Of a stretch of 64,000 nt of DNA, positions 31,315-43,110 are shown in pieces. Origin of the DNA: Solea solea (taxonomy: Eukaryota > Chordata > Actinopteri > Pleuronectiformes > Soleidae); the NCBI RefSeq assembly GCF_958295425.1, contig NC_081145.1, forward strand, positions 27,988,889 to 28,052,888, written 5' to 3'. A program made the translations under genes and the position numbers. Positions within the stretch are counted from its first letter, which is position 1; each line of letters begins with the position of its first letter. Under the pieces are notes generated by a model, which saw nothing but the letters and a program-made list of their open reading frames with translations, was not told the origin of the DNA and searched no databases.

Positions 31315-34300
31315 GTGAGGCGGCCGCTGCTTCTTCTCAGAGCCGCTGCTTCATTCACGACACACACGGAAAGTTACCGACACAACTTTAGTTTTAACGA
31401 GTTAAACCGAGTTAACTGGTCCGGACTGCACACCCCCCCCCCAAAAAAACTCTCCGACTCCACTCTTCCAGATTATCCCGTCAGGGGCGTTTCAAGATAG
31501 TGTGGGGCCCCCGGGCTATATCACAAACCACACCAACCATCATTGCAAACAAAAAGTGTATTTAAAACAAATAAACTACAATCATTTATAATTAAATAAT
31601 TATATAATTATATCACCACAACCTTGAGTATCTACCGTCATTATTACCTTTTCATTTGTGGTAATAATCCAGTTTATTCACGGTTCCCATGGCTCTTTGA
31701 AATCCTGCAAATCCTTACATTTGAAGAAAAACTAAATATTCAAGGCCCTTGAAATTTTTTGAAAATCACCCGAAATAGACCTCCAATTGACCCTGTCTCT
31801 TTGTTCCTGTCCTCTGTAATTGTCTACCGGTACTTTTACGTCTTTTTAACGACAAAGTTCTTAACAACACATTTGACAAGACATAATTCTCCCGCTATGT
31901 TACAAATATTCTCTTCCCATTCAGGAAAAATTGGCAGCCCACAATGTGACTCAGCTAAAAGGCTGTTGCTAGGATTTTTGGGTTGTATTGTATTTAAAAT
32001 ATCTGACGTCCGATCCAGAAAATGTTTCGAAAAAGTTTCCTGTTACAGGAAATGTCTTTATCTACGTGAAAAGCCCCGAAACAACTCAAAAGTACTGTAG
32101 TACAAATCCCTGACCTGTATGTGGCGCCGCAACCGTGGGCATTTCCTGCACTTTTTGTGTGTGTGCAAAATACCGTCTAGCGGTTGTTGTCTACAAATGT
32201 GTTTTGCTACAAATGGCTAGCCAGGGATACGTTAGGCTCCAGGATTTTTCCCCGACTCCTCTCTGGAATGCGCTGAACTTGGAGGCAATGCCGTTCCCAC
32301 CTGAGACTTCCGAGTTCCGATTTAAATGGAACGCAGCAAAGGGTGCGCTGAGGGTTAGTCAGTGTCGCTGCGCTTGGCTCAGGTACGGCGTGATGTCACC
32401 ACAACCTCGAGTGTCTACCGGTACTTTTACAACTTTTAAACTACGAAGTTCTTAACAACACATTTGTTCTAGCAATTTCAAAAACATAATTACAATGCTG
32501 TGTAACAAATATTCTCTTCCCATTCAGAAGAACTTCAGAAGCGTCCCACAACGTGACTCGGCGTGAATGCTGTTGCTAGGATTTCTGGGTTGTATTGTAT
32601 TTGTAATATCTGACGTCCGATCCAGATAACGTGGTGTTTTTTGTTGTTGTCACAGACGATTGTGAAGTGAGTGAAGAAAGCGCTTCCTCCACCATCATGG
32701 TTTCATCATGAGTGAGCCGTCGCTGGACGTCTGGTGTAAGATCTTCACTGTCACACAACATAAGCTACACAAAATGGCCGCACCTCTCAGGCAGGAAATG
32801 GTCGTCACAACACGTGAACATGAATCTTATCTAGAGATTTTGCTTGACAATAATACTTAACTTAACACAATTTTATTTTGGTAATAGTATAACTTCATTC
32901 TTGTAATATTATGATTTTATTCTTTTAATTTTGTGGCTTTTTTCTTGTAGTATTACAACTTATTTTCTCATAACATTGACTTGTTTGTAATATTGTGATT
33001 GTTCTTGGTTTGCGCAACATTCTCGTAATATTGTGACTTTATTCTGGTCATTTTTGCAACTTTGTTCCTGTAAAATTACAACTTTTTTCTTATAACATTT
33101 TGTCCTTTTTACTCATAATCTTTTTTAAATATTACAACTTTTTTTCTCGTAATATTGACTTTTTTGTAATAAAATGATTTATACTCGTAATATTATGACT
33201 TTTTCATAGAAAATGCTTTATTAAAACTTTTTTCTCATGATATTGTGACTTTTTTCTTGTTAAGTTACATATTTTCGCACTTTTTCGACTTTATTCTGGT
33301 GATTTTCACTGCTTTATTGTGTAAAATTGCAGCTTTTTGTCTCGTATTACTGAAACTTTGTGCCTGTAACCTGTTTTTCTTATAATAATTTCGTCTTTTT
33401 TCTTCGCTTTTTTTTAATATTACAACTTTAGTGTGAAGATGAAAGCAGAGAAATCAGCTGAAACGTAAATATCTGATAAAAAAATCTCAATAACTTAATT
33501 TTGACCATGTGGTTCTTTGTCTCAGTCTGTGAGGAGTGTCAGGATTATTTCCAGGAGGAGTGTCCGTCCCACGGGGCCCCTGTGTTTGTCCCAGACACAC
33601 CCGCGGCCCCGGGGTTGGCCAACAGGGCGGCGCTCACAGTCCCGTCGGGCCTCGAGGTCTTCGCGGATGGGGGCAAGGCAGATGTCCGCTGCGTTGATGA
33701 AACCATCCCGAAGGGGGCAGTCTTTGGCCCGTACGAGGGAGAGCTGTTGTCCAAGGACAAATCCTCCAGCTCCGCCTCCTGGATTGTGAGTAAAACCCAG
33801 TTCAGACCAAGTCCAGGATCAGTTCACATCCACATTCACACTCAATCTAACCCAGTTTTCTTTGTCTGTTTTTTTATTTGTTATTTTTCCAGGTTGTTGA
33901 TTTGAACAACACATATCAGTGCATTGATGGCAGTGATGACGCCAAAGCCAACTGGATGAGGTGACCTTTGTTAGTTTTTTTACTTGTGCTAGTATCAGGT
34001 ACATACAGATACATTCTGTGTTTCCATCATGGTACAGTTAGGTTTGGTAAAGTTAAACATCACCGCTCACTCATCCACATCAAAGTCCAAAGTGAAAGTC
34101 GTCGATTTGAGCGCTTGGGGACAGGAGATGAGGAGTAACACATTTGAACTTACTTCCTGTGTGCTGTGATGTAAAATTGTTCATTTTCTCTATGGAGTTT
34201 GGTGTGGCTTTAAGAAACCCAGGTGAAGTGAAGTGTATCTCCATCACACAGATGCACTAGAAGAGACTGTTTCTTTAATCTGCTTCTGACCTGTAGATAT

Positions 34301-37300
34301 GTGCGAACCTCGTCGGAGGAGAGCGACAGGAACCTGGCGGCGTTTCAACACGGCAAGAGCATCTACTTCCGAGTCTGTCGGAGGCTGACGGCAGGAGACA
34401 AGCTGAGGGTTTGGTACAGCGGCGACTACGTCCAGCGGCTTCACAGTGTGTCGCAGAAGAGCATCGACTGCATCCTGAACACAGGTGATCTCTTAGGTGC
34501 TAAGAGGAAAGAGAGAAGGGATATTTTGTACAGTGCAGAAACAGCCCCAGACATTCTTAAATGTATTTAACAGCAAATTTCACTGCGCTGTACGGACTGT
34601 AGCGTACAACGACAAAACTGGCCAAAGTTTAAGAATGAAAGGAAACTCCATCTGGTCAGTTATCATTTCCCTGGTTCAATGGTTTAGGCAATAATAGGAA
34701 GGAGAAAGGACCTGTATGTGCAGTAGCACTTTTTATCAAGCAATTCACTGGAAAAAAACAAATATTCTTACATTTATTCAAATTTTAAGAAAGTTAAAAA
34801 AACTAAATAAAAAATAAAAAACTCGAACACTGTAAATCAACTCTCTTAATCAAGTAAATGAAAAGTAAAATATTCATTTGTTGTGATTAGAGATTACTTG
34901 ATTTCACAATTAATCGTGGTATTAAACACTTGAGTATATTAATCGTAATCTTTCCTCAATACCGTCAGAAATGATTATGCTGGAAGTCCTGAACCATATA
35001 CAGTACATAGGTAGTTCAGCGCAACTCAAACAGAACGAAAACAAAGTTACACAACAGCTTTGTTTTTGTTCCGTGTGAGTTGCAGAACAAAGCCGTTCCT
35101 GATTGAGCAAAAGTTCTTCCCTCCAACAAAGAGCATCAAATCAGCCGTGACCACGGTGTCATCGTGGATGACGGCGCGACAGCCTGCAAATCATAGGAGG
35201 AAATACGCTTATAATATTATAAATATGTTTGACCATGTGCGGGATAAGCAGAGTAAAGGTAAACGCACAGTAACACAGGGTTAAACTACGTTAATGTTCA
35301 ACTGAATTGGTATGAAATGAAACGTTAGCGCGTCATTTGTAATTAATTGTGTACGACACGTGTTTCAGTTTAACGTGACGAGTTAAACGCCGTTCACTGA
35401 ACGATACGTTATACGTCATGTGACGTCTGTTTCATTTATTACAAATTTATTTGTGTCATTGTAATTTAAACATGAAATAAACAAACCACAATAATACGTT
35501 TTATATCTGATCACATATTAAAATGATTCAAACTTAAATATTCGGTATAGATGACAATTGATGACTTCAATAATTTAAACATTTCCCCTGGGTGATTAAT
35601 AATTGTTATATAATAGTTTAGTGTATTTGCTACATTATTTTGTTATGTTGGCATCAAAAGATATAAATAAATGAAACTTTAAGACCTATAAGCAGTGTTT
35701 ATGTGATTTTACACATTCATAGTGTTGTGAAATCAATTAACACATAATAATCATGATATCGTGATTAATTCTCTGACAATAATCGTACCAAGAAAATCTA
35801 TAATGGTGACATCCCTAGTTGTAATAAACACAACTTTCTTTTCTTTCTTTTTTTTAAATGTTTTTGCTGTTTTAAAATCAGCTCGGTTCAATTTTAAAGT
35901 TTAATTTAAGCTCGATCTAAGCAAACTTCACTTATTCCTTTAGCTGAGGAATTAATTAAAGAATATACGTCTTATTTTTAAGACTGTTTTTGTTTTTTAT
36001 TTCGAGCAGCAGCTGACCTTTGAAAATCGAGTATGACAGTCTCATCAAATCTGTTTGTGATTTTGATTCAGTATAAAACTGAATTGCAGTTGCATTTTGA
36101 CACCAGTTAACATGGCAGTTCTCCAGCAGGTGGTGCTGCTCACACACCGAGCCTGAGACTGACATTTAAGTCTAAACCTGTAGAACTTTACAGTGTGGTG
36201 ATGTATATGTTTATCAGGAAGAGATTAGAAATTATGAAAAGGTCACTGTCCTGATGATGACTGAAGAAAACTGTTTTGTTTCTAGATACTGGGAAGCCAT
36301 CAGTCCTCTCCAACCTACCAAGAGAGTTCAAATCTCCCTGCCTTCAGTCAGCCCTGCAGGGTAAACTGTGTCCCAGTAAACAACCTAGCGACGAGTCCGA
36401 TGGTCAACCCCCTGCCAAGAGAAAGAAGATCGACCTCATCTTCAAAGACGTCCTTGAAGCTTCCCTAGAGGACCCAGGCAGGTCCAGCTTCCAGACGACC
36501 CTCCACAGTGAGTGCAAAGCCCCAGGGTCTGGGTTGAGCCTCAACCTGAAGGTGGAGGAAAAAGAGGAGGAGAACCAGGAACCTTCCACCTCGTTCTGCC
36601 CCAACTGTGTCAAACTGAAGAAAAGGATTCTGGAGCTGGAGGAAGAGCTTTCCCGTCTCAGAGGCGAACAGACAGACACGATTGGTCCATCAATGTCAGA
36701 GCGGACCACACCCCCTTATGATCAGGTCCCACCCCACCCTGAGCAAGGGCCCATTGAAGATTTTCAAGGTAGGTTTTAGAAAAGAAAGGTTGGACCTCAA
36801 TGATCAGGACTTAATCAGAGAGCTGTAGTTCTTTGTTAATTCTTTAAGTCAAACAGTGTTTTCTCTATTAGCAAACTAGATTTTCTCAAGTGTTTTGAAA
36901 TTAAAAAAGGAACGGTTGATCTTCAATGAATATTTGCTGATTGAAAAGTCCTAAAATATTGCATAGCTAGTTGGGGCTCAAGTTTGATAGGAGGATGATT
37001 GTATTGTCTTTGCAGGGATGGAGGCCTTGACCCCCACACCGGTAGTTCTGGACGAAGACGAGCAGGATGTGGACTCGGCTGATGAGTCGATTGCTGCAGA
37101 TCTTGTCATTTCTCCAGAAGACTCCTCGAAGCTCTCTTCAGGTGGAGGCCGACGGATTCGTCGCTTCAAGCAGGAGTGGCTAAAAAAATTCTGGTTCCTT
37201 CGCTACTCCCCAACCCTGAATGAGATGTGGTGCCACGTTTGCCGCCAGTACACCGTTCAGTCATCTCGAACCTCTGCCTTCATCATCGGCTCCAAGCAAT

Positions 37301-39165
37301 TCAAGATCCACACTATCAAGCTTCATAGTCAGAGCAACCTCCATAAGAAGTGTCTGCAGCTTTACAAGCTGCGTATGCACCCGGAGAAGACAGAGGAGAT
37401 GTGCAAGAACATGATGATGCTGTTCAACGCAGCTTACCACTTGGCCCTGGAGGGACGGCCCTACTCCGACCTCCGTCCACTGGCAGAGCTGCTAAGGAAA
37501 TGTGAGCTCAAAGTAGTGGATCAGTACATGAATGAGGGAGACTGCCAGATCCTTGTTCACCACATCTCCCGCACTTTAAAAGAAGACCTGGCCGAGAAGA
37601 TGCGTCTGTCTCCCTTTCTGAGCATCATCATGGACGCCCAAAATGATGACCTTTTTTCAGATATGGTTGCGGTCTATGTCCAATTCATAACCAATGAGGG
37701 CTCACCCAACACAGAGTTCCTATCCTTGCAGAGACTGAGCATGGTCAGTGTGGATGGATATCTTCAGGCCATAGATCGTGCCTTTGGGGTCCTTGGCCTC
37801 AGGTTTCAGGACTTGCTGGTTGTGGGTCTGGGGGTGGATGGCACCAACATCTCTTCAGCAATGAGAGTTAGTTTGTACTTAGCTGTACAAAAGACTTTTC
37901 CCTGGATTCTCTGCCTCCCCATCATGATCCATCGGCCTCATCTTGAAGTGCTGAATGCAATCAGTGGAAAGGAGCTCTCTTGCTTGGAGGACCTGGAAAA
38001 TAATCTCAAGCAGCTTCTCAGTTTCTACCGCTACTCCCCTCGCATGATGGCTGAGCTCCGATCAACCGCTCCAACACTGTCAGAGGAGACAGAGTTCCTT
38101 GGAGATATCAGAGCCATTCGGTGGATCATAGGAGAACCAAATGTCCTTAATGCACTCATCAAAGATTACCTGGAGGTAGTTGCCCATCTGAAGGAAATCA
38201 GCAGTCAGACACAGAGAGCTGACGCTGCAGCCATTGCTCTCACTCTCCTACAGTTCCTCATGGACTATCAGTCAGTGAAACTCATCTACTTCCTCCTGGA
38301 CATCATAGCAGTTCTGTCAAGATTAGCCTTTACCTTCCAAGGTGAATACCTGTTAGTATCACAGGTGGAAGTCAAAATTGAGGAGGCCATTCAAGAGATA
38401 GGCCAGTTGGTGGACTGTCCAGGAGAATATCTGCAGGAGTTTGAGGAAAATTTCCGTGAAAGTTTCAATGGTGTTGCTCTGAAGAATTTGTGTGTTGCTG
38501 AGTCAAAGTTTCAGTCTATACGAGAAAAGATCTGCAACAAGAGCCAAAGTATCCTGTCTCAGAGGCTGGACCTGCAGAGTCACTTATTTGCCAAAGCCTG
38601 CAGGGTAATGGACCTGTCCACCTGGCCTCACAATAGAGAGGACCTTCAAACATATGGGGAGGAAGAAATCCAGCTGATACTCAACCATCTGGAGTCCATT
38701 CCTCCTGCAGGTCAGGAGATCTCCCAGGCCAGAACAGAGGCAAGAAGCTGTCTGGTGCTGGAATGGAAGGATCTGAAAGCAGACTACTACAGCATGAATG
38801 GTTTCAAAGAGGTAATTGGTCACATCTGCAGGTACAAGCAGCGCTTTCCTCTACTGAACCGCATTGTGCAGGTTGTAAGGGTCTTACCCACTTCCACAGC
38901 CTGCTGCGATAAAGGACGAGGATCACTACAAAAGATATGCAAGAACAATTGTTCCCGTCTGACCCTGGAACAGATGAATGACCTGCTGATTGTGGCAGTT
39001 AACGGTCCACCCATCAGTAACTTTGATGGGAAGCGAGCGTTGGACGGCTGGTTTGAGGAGAAGTCTGGCAGCAGTTACTCTCTGTCAGCTGAGGTGTTGA
39101 ATAGGATGTCGGCTGCTGATCCAAAGTCGATTTTGCACAGTGTTGATGTCAACACGGAGTTCTAA
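31260..39165 (+). CDS. prdm11: PRDM11: PR/SET-domain protein fused to an hAT-transposase-like C-terminus
   Basis: Six exons (31260-31314, 33526-33785, 33893-33960, 34297-34484, 36286-36768, 37016-39165) join in frame to about 1067 codons. Residues ~19-190: zinc-knuckle-like [16 protein letters not shown] and a PR/SET domain with [45 protein letters not shown] and LRVWYSGDY, matching human PRDM11 throughout. Residues ~191-351: linker with [19 protein letters not shown] and [11 protein letters not shown] plus coiled coil, also PRDM11-specific. Residues ~352-1067: a TTF-type zinc finger (MWCHVC...HSQSNLH), then a body resembling hAT transposase-derived proteins of the ZNF862/C17orf113 type. PRDM11 is a nuclear chromatin-linked regulator in mammals; the human reference protein I recall is only about 510 residues. 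Exon 1 is the least certain part. Confidence 0.88.
31825..32025 (+). repeat. Direct repeat copy 1
   Basis: Shares TCTACCGGTACTTTTAC, GTTCTTAACAACACATTTG, ACAAATATTCTCTTCCCATT and TTGGGTTGTATTGTATTT with copy 2. Both copies end at CTGACGTCCGATCCAGA. Confidence 0.88.
32413..32632 (+). repeat. Direct repeat copy 2
   Basis: Second copy, about 590 bp downstream of the first, diverged by point changes and small indels. The pair may be ends of one decayed element, with 32030-32410 as interior, or a tandem duplication. Confidence 0.88.
32870..33420. repeat. Degenerate TAATATTGTGACTTTTTTCT repeat
   Basis: Roughly twenty degenerate units mixing CTCGTAATATT, GTGACTTTATTCTTG and ACAACTTTTTTC. This type of low-complexity repeat is frequent in fish introns. 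Confidence 0.8.
33526..33785 (+). CDS. prdm11: prdm11 exon 2 (zinc knuckle, PR/SET start)
   Basis: Acceptor TTGTCTCAG, donor ATT|GTGAGT, 260 nt, phase 1 to 0. It encodes [32 protein letters not shown] and [14 protein letters not shown], matching PRDM11. Confidence 0.95.
33893..33960 (+). CDS. prdm11: prdm11 exon 3 (PR/SET)
   Basis: Acceptor TTTTTCCAG, donor AG|GTGACC, 68 nt, phase 0 to 2. [20 protein letters not shown] plus WMR matches PRDM11 IDGSDETKANWMR. Confidence 0.95.
34055..34250. mobile_element. Palindromic MITE-like element, copy C (partial)
   Basis: It contains CATCAAAGTCCAAAGTGAAA, TTCCTGTGTGCTGTGATGTA and TCTCTATGGAGTTTGGTGTG, blocks of the family. It ends only a few tens of bases before prdm11 exon 4. 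Confidence 0.6.
34297..34484 (+). CDS. prdm11: prdm11 exon 4 (PR/SET end)
   Basis: Acceptor GACCTGTAG, donor G|GTGATC, 188 nt, phase 2 to 1. [20 protein letters not shown] and [20 protein letters not shown] match PRDM11. Confidence 0.95.
34485..36285. other. prdm11 intron with mobile element
   Basis: Contains a roughly 925-bp element (34891-35817) with a near-identical relative at 62.1-62.9 kb. No exon was recognised. Confidence 0.6.
34891..35817. mobile_element. TAGGGATGTCAC-ended DNA element, copy 1
   Basis: Homologous over almost its whole length to 62092-62898. The right end reads GGTGACATCCCTA; the left TIR is eroded in this copy. It keeps an internal block of about 105 bp (near 35676-35785) and a short block near 35238-35256 that copy 2 lacks. 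Short frames inside have no recognised relatives. Confidence 0.8.
36286..36768 (+). CDS. prdm11: prdm11 exon 5 (linker and coiled coil)
   Basis: Acceptor GTTTCTAG, donor G|GTAGGT, 483 nt, phase 1/1. [19 protein letters not shown] and [20 protein letters not shown] match PRDM11. It is the apparent source of exons 3-4 of the upstream THAP gene. Confidence 0.95.
37016..39165 (+). CDS. prdm11: prdm11 last exon: TTF-type finger plus hAT-transposase-like body
   Basis: Acceptor CTTTGCAG, phase 1, 716 codons and TAA, one uninterrupted exon. Finger: [20 protein letters not shown] then HSQSNLHKK. Body features resembling hAT-derived proteins: [15 protein letters not shown] (the usual MDGSTD position), [15 protein letters not shown] (the usual DGASxM position), [14 protein letters not shown] (the IHCxAHxLEL position, with the first Cys replaced), [12 protein letters not shown], and a C-terminal ILLIV-type block around [19 protein letters not shown]. 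It is completely open and has codon use like a working gene, so it is a host protein domain and not a dead transposon. Confidence 0.9.
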
Positions 39166-41480
39166 CCTGATGTCTAACTGTCACATCCAGTGGTGCATTA
39201 GCACTACTACTAAGAACAAAAACACAAGGCGGAGTACACTGGATGTGGCCCCTGGTGGATGGGGTCAAATTAAGGGTTCATTAAACCCAGCGACAATGGG
39301 GGTTGGGTATTTTGCTCCAAAGGTTTTTCTTGACCTGTTGGGATTCAAGCAGCAACCCTTGGGTTGCAAGTTCCCTTTCCACGAGGCCATGGGCTGCATC
39401 AAGACAAAAATGGGATTCATTTTTCACAAACCCTGCTTTACACATATTGTATAAACTATATGTTGTAATTGCTTTTGAGCTGGTTTTAAGGGAACTATTT
39501 TTCTCTTGAATGGATGATTGTGCTTTTATGACTGAACATAAGATTTAAAAGAAAATCTGCCGTGCCATAATATAATTTGCTATACTTGTTTAAATGTGCA
39601 CTCCAGCACCTGATATATTCTACAGAGGTGCTCATGCTTTTGTGTTTCAATGTTTCAGTTATTTGACCAAAGCTCTGGCTTCAAAGCTTTCCGAAATGCA
39701 TGAGGATGATCAATTGTAGCTTTAAGCATATAGGTAATAAGTCGTATTTTCTTTCTTCAAACTGAACTAAAGGTCGGACAGTGGGTTTGGTACAGTATGG
39801 GACGGTTTGGAATGGTAAAGCCCTCGGTTAGGCTTGCGTTTCGACTGAGAACAGTACTTTTACTTGGTAGGTGGGGTATGCGCTGTGCCTGATGGCCGCA
39901 TAGTGTGATGTTGTCCTGGTGCGACGACAACGAACATGACACGACAGACAACAACACAATGGAGGACATCCAGCAGCCCTTTTTTTTCCCCAGCTCAGTT
40001 TGTGGCTGTTTGTCTCAACAAGACATCAAACTTTGTAAGAGAATAGACTGCAGACATTGAAGAAACACTGGTCTGATGCCCAATCAGCTGATTGTCTCAG
40101 GTGGAGCTACGGCACCATTTTACTCTGGCACCCCAGGGGAAGGCTACCAAAGAATGGAATGGATGGGGGGGGGTTGGTACTATTTGTAATGGCAATGTCA
40201 AAAAATATGTGGTATATAATACCACACTGTACCAAACCAGACTTAAGTGGAGCTGGGATATGCTGAGGCTCATATTTACTTTTTGTAAAATTTGCTTTGT
40301 TCTCTTAAAATGAAAGAATAGTGTGACATTTTGGAAAATGCACTTGCATGGGCTGTGTGTTTGTTAGCTAGCATATGGCTCACTCCAAAGTTATAATATG
40401 CAAACATTTTCAGAAACACCAAGTTAACGCTAAATTTAAAATCAGTAAAAAAAAAATAATAATAATCATAGATAATAATAATAGTTACATATATTATAGC
40501 ATTAAAAATATCATTTTGGTTAAAGAGCTCCTACATACTGGTGTATTAACCATTTAAGAAACATAACAAATGATTTTGGTAAAAAAAACCAATGCTGTTA
40601 ATTCAGGGCAGCCTGTGGTCCATGGTCTATGGTCTTAAACATTTGTTAAGCACTGTATTTTCTCTGCTAAGCAATCCCCATTTACTGTCTTCATGCTAAG
40701 CTAACTTGTATACCGTGTTTATGCTTAGCTAGTTTGTTCTCTCTCTCTACTCTCTGCCCTCTTGCTAATCTGTTTCCTGTGTTGGCAGCCCATATAGTAA
40801 TCTAGTAACAATCTTTTTATGCAAGGCTAGCAGTTTGTATTTCTATCTTCACTGTCTGAGCTAAACTAGCTCAGCCATTTTCATCCTTTATTGTCTTTAT
40901 GACAAGCATGCTGCTCCCTTATTTATAGTCTTTATGCTAAGCTAACTGGTCCCCCCATTTTCCATTGTCATGCTAAGGTATGCTTAACCTTTACACCAAG
41001 TGACAACTGACCAGCTGTCCATCACACTGGTGTCCACTACTATGGTGTACTGCATTGTTTATTTACCTCTTAATGTGAATATAATGTTCAAAATAGTTTT
41101 TTCTCATTCAAACTTCAGGAGGAAACCAGAAGGTTGTGTCCATTTCTTGCATTTGGTCCATGGTTTTGTGTGTGTTTGCTAAACTAGCTCTTTCCTCCTG
41201 AAACTATCTTTATGCTAAGCTAGTCGTTTCCCCCTGAAAACCATCTATATGCTAGGCTAGGTGTTTCCCCCTGAGGGCGGAGAAAATAAGTGTATTTTCC
41301 AAAATGCCTTTTTCATGTGCATGTGTATTTTATGCATGTGGTTAATAACATTGAAACCGACCTGATTGTGTGAAATGTTTGATGACTCATCACTTTTTCT
41401 GCTCCAAAAACATTTGACGTACGAATGCTAACATGTAGCATATCACGCCTTATTCTGTGTATGTGTGTGTGTGTGGTTTT
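39166..41480 (+). other. prdm11: Probable prdm11 3' UTR and downstream spacer
   Basis: No coding exon recognised and no clear AATAAA near the stop codon, so the 3' end is not defined. The region has recurrent ATGCTAAGCTAACT-like sequence (40690-41260) and a dispersed repeat near 39775-39960 with inverted-sense relatives at 15.8, 42.7 and 55.5 kb. Confidence 0.45.
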
Positions 41481-41587
41481 CTGTGAAACAGAAGTTCGGG
41501 CCGATTGGAATCGGACTCCAGCGATGCTTTAAAGGTGCGTGTCAGAATTACTGACACCTAGTGGTGAGATTTCCCCAAGAACGTCAG

Positions 41588-41680
41588 GGAACTACGGTGG
41601 CCTTCACATACAAGAAAGGATGTAAGTCTTTCACGATTCTCTTCACCATTTCCTCCCTCTTTGTTGGTTTATGTGGTTTA
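41588..41680. repeat. Dispersed repeat copy (pair with 12.7 kb)
   Basis: GGGAACTACGGTGGCCTTCA through TTGGTTTATGTGG corresponds to 12678-12755. Confidence 0.55.
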
Positions 41681-42049
41681 GGCTAATGTGGGCGGAGCTG
41701 TTCTTCTTCATTTGCTCTTGAATTTAACGGTGAAACTCACCAAGTTGTGTTTGGCCTTGTACGTTGTTGTGAAACCACACACGACGACGGTTTCTTCTCT
41801 GCAGACGTTTCCACAAGAGATAAAGAAAGTGTCGTACACACAAAAATAACGTTTCCCCGAGTGAATGACGAGAAATTCAAAATAAATTTCTTCCTTTTAA
41901 TCCTCAAATGATTCCCATTATTCTTTAATTTTTATTTTATTGCTCACAATGTTGTTGACTTTTATTGCAGTGAATGAATTCATTATCCTCCTGTGAAGAT
42001 TCCAAGTGTGAGTTTTTCAAAGCCATTTATTTTACAGACATATGGCGAT

Positions 42050-42425
42050 CAATGACATAATAATAAATACAGAAATAAATAATAGAATAAAAAATAAAGA
42101 ATAAAATAATAAAAGAATGAATGGATACATAAATCGATAAAAGAATAAATACATATCAACCATTAAAAAACATTCATAAATTAATGTATTCAATTTTTCT
42201 TTTTATTAATTATTGATTCTTTTTTTATTCATTTATTTCTGTATTTATTTATTTATTTCTCTATGTATTTATCCATTCATTTATTTCTGCATTTATTCAT
42301 TCATTCAATCATTCATTTATACTTTTATTTATTGATTCTTTTATTCATCATTTATTCTTTATTTAGTCATTCATTAATTTCTCTATTCATTTATTCTTTT
42401 ATTCATTCATTCATTCATTTATTAT
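42050..42425. repeat. Low-complexity AATAAA/TTTATT-rich tract, inverted halves
   Basis: The left part (42050-42180) is AATAAATA-rich and the right part (42190-42425) is its complement type, TTTATTCATTCATT, so the two halves could pair as a long imperfect hairpin. Confidence 0.75.
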
Positions 42426-42849
42426 TGAATATTGAAACTTCCTGTTTTACATTCATGTCCAAACCGAGGCCGCCATCAAACCTCGAGTCACGCGTGGTAG
42501 AAATAAAGACCGCGTCGGGTTCAACAAAAGCTCTGCGGCCGCTCACAGCAGGAGGACGGGAAGGAACTGACAGGACGTTTTTCTCAAGCACAGAAACAAC
42601 CTTTAAAGACAAAGTTCAGTGGGTTTTTTAACCCTTAGTGCTCACGTGGCACGGATCTGTGCCGCAGGTGCACCTGTGTTCTTTTGCCGTGGGTATAATT
42701 CCACCGCTATAGACACACCCCCTTTTCCATCTATGGTCCCAGCTCGCCTCGCCTCAACTCGGCACGGTTTAGGTTGGTTCTCCACTACAAAAAAGTACCT
42801 CCCCAACGTGGGCGGAGTCATCACTGCACGGCTGCATGAAACTACTTAG

Positions 42850-43110
42850 TTTTCCCGCACCAAACCCCATAGAGGAAATCAGCGATTTTAGCTCGCAGGG
42901 ACACAGGAGCTACTGCCCCCTGTGGTCACTTTGTGTCACTGACGTAGACCAGAATTAAAGATTTCAAACACAGAAGTCACAAAAATAAGATATTTGAACT
43001 TAGTGATGAAGGCGTGGAGCAGTGGATCAACAACTCCTGTGTGTGTGTGTGTGTGTGTGTGTGACGTTACAATCAGTGATTTCCTCTGTGGGAGAGTGAG
43101 AGCTTTTACA
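42850..43110. mobile_element. Palindromic MITE-like element, copy D
   Basis: It begins CCCGCACCAAACCCCATAGA and includes GATTTTAGCTCGCAGGGACA and AGTGGATCAACAACTCCTGT, interrupted by a TG tract, with GGGAGAGTGAGAGCTTTTAC at the right end as the inverted terminal block. Confidence 0.72.

Larger units (their letters stand above)
31315..33525. other. prdm11 first intron, repeat-rich
   Basis: It holds a pair of direct repeats (31825-32025 and 32413-32632) and a degenerate tandem of GTAATATTGTGACTTTATTC units (32870-33420). A 106-codon frame at 32135-32455 lies between the direct repeats and has no recognised relatives. Confidence 0.6.

Noticed and set aside
32135..32455. 106-codon frame in prdm11 intron 1 as a possible missing N-terminal exon.
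   Set aside because: It does not resemble the PRDM11 N-terminus and lies between two direct repeats.
42263..42631. Hydrophobic Ile/Phe/Ser-rich frame as a membrane protein.
   Set aside because: It is the translation of a TTTATTCATTCATT low-complexity tract.
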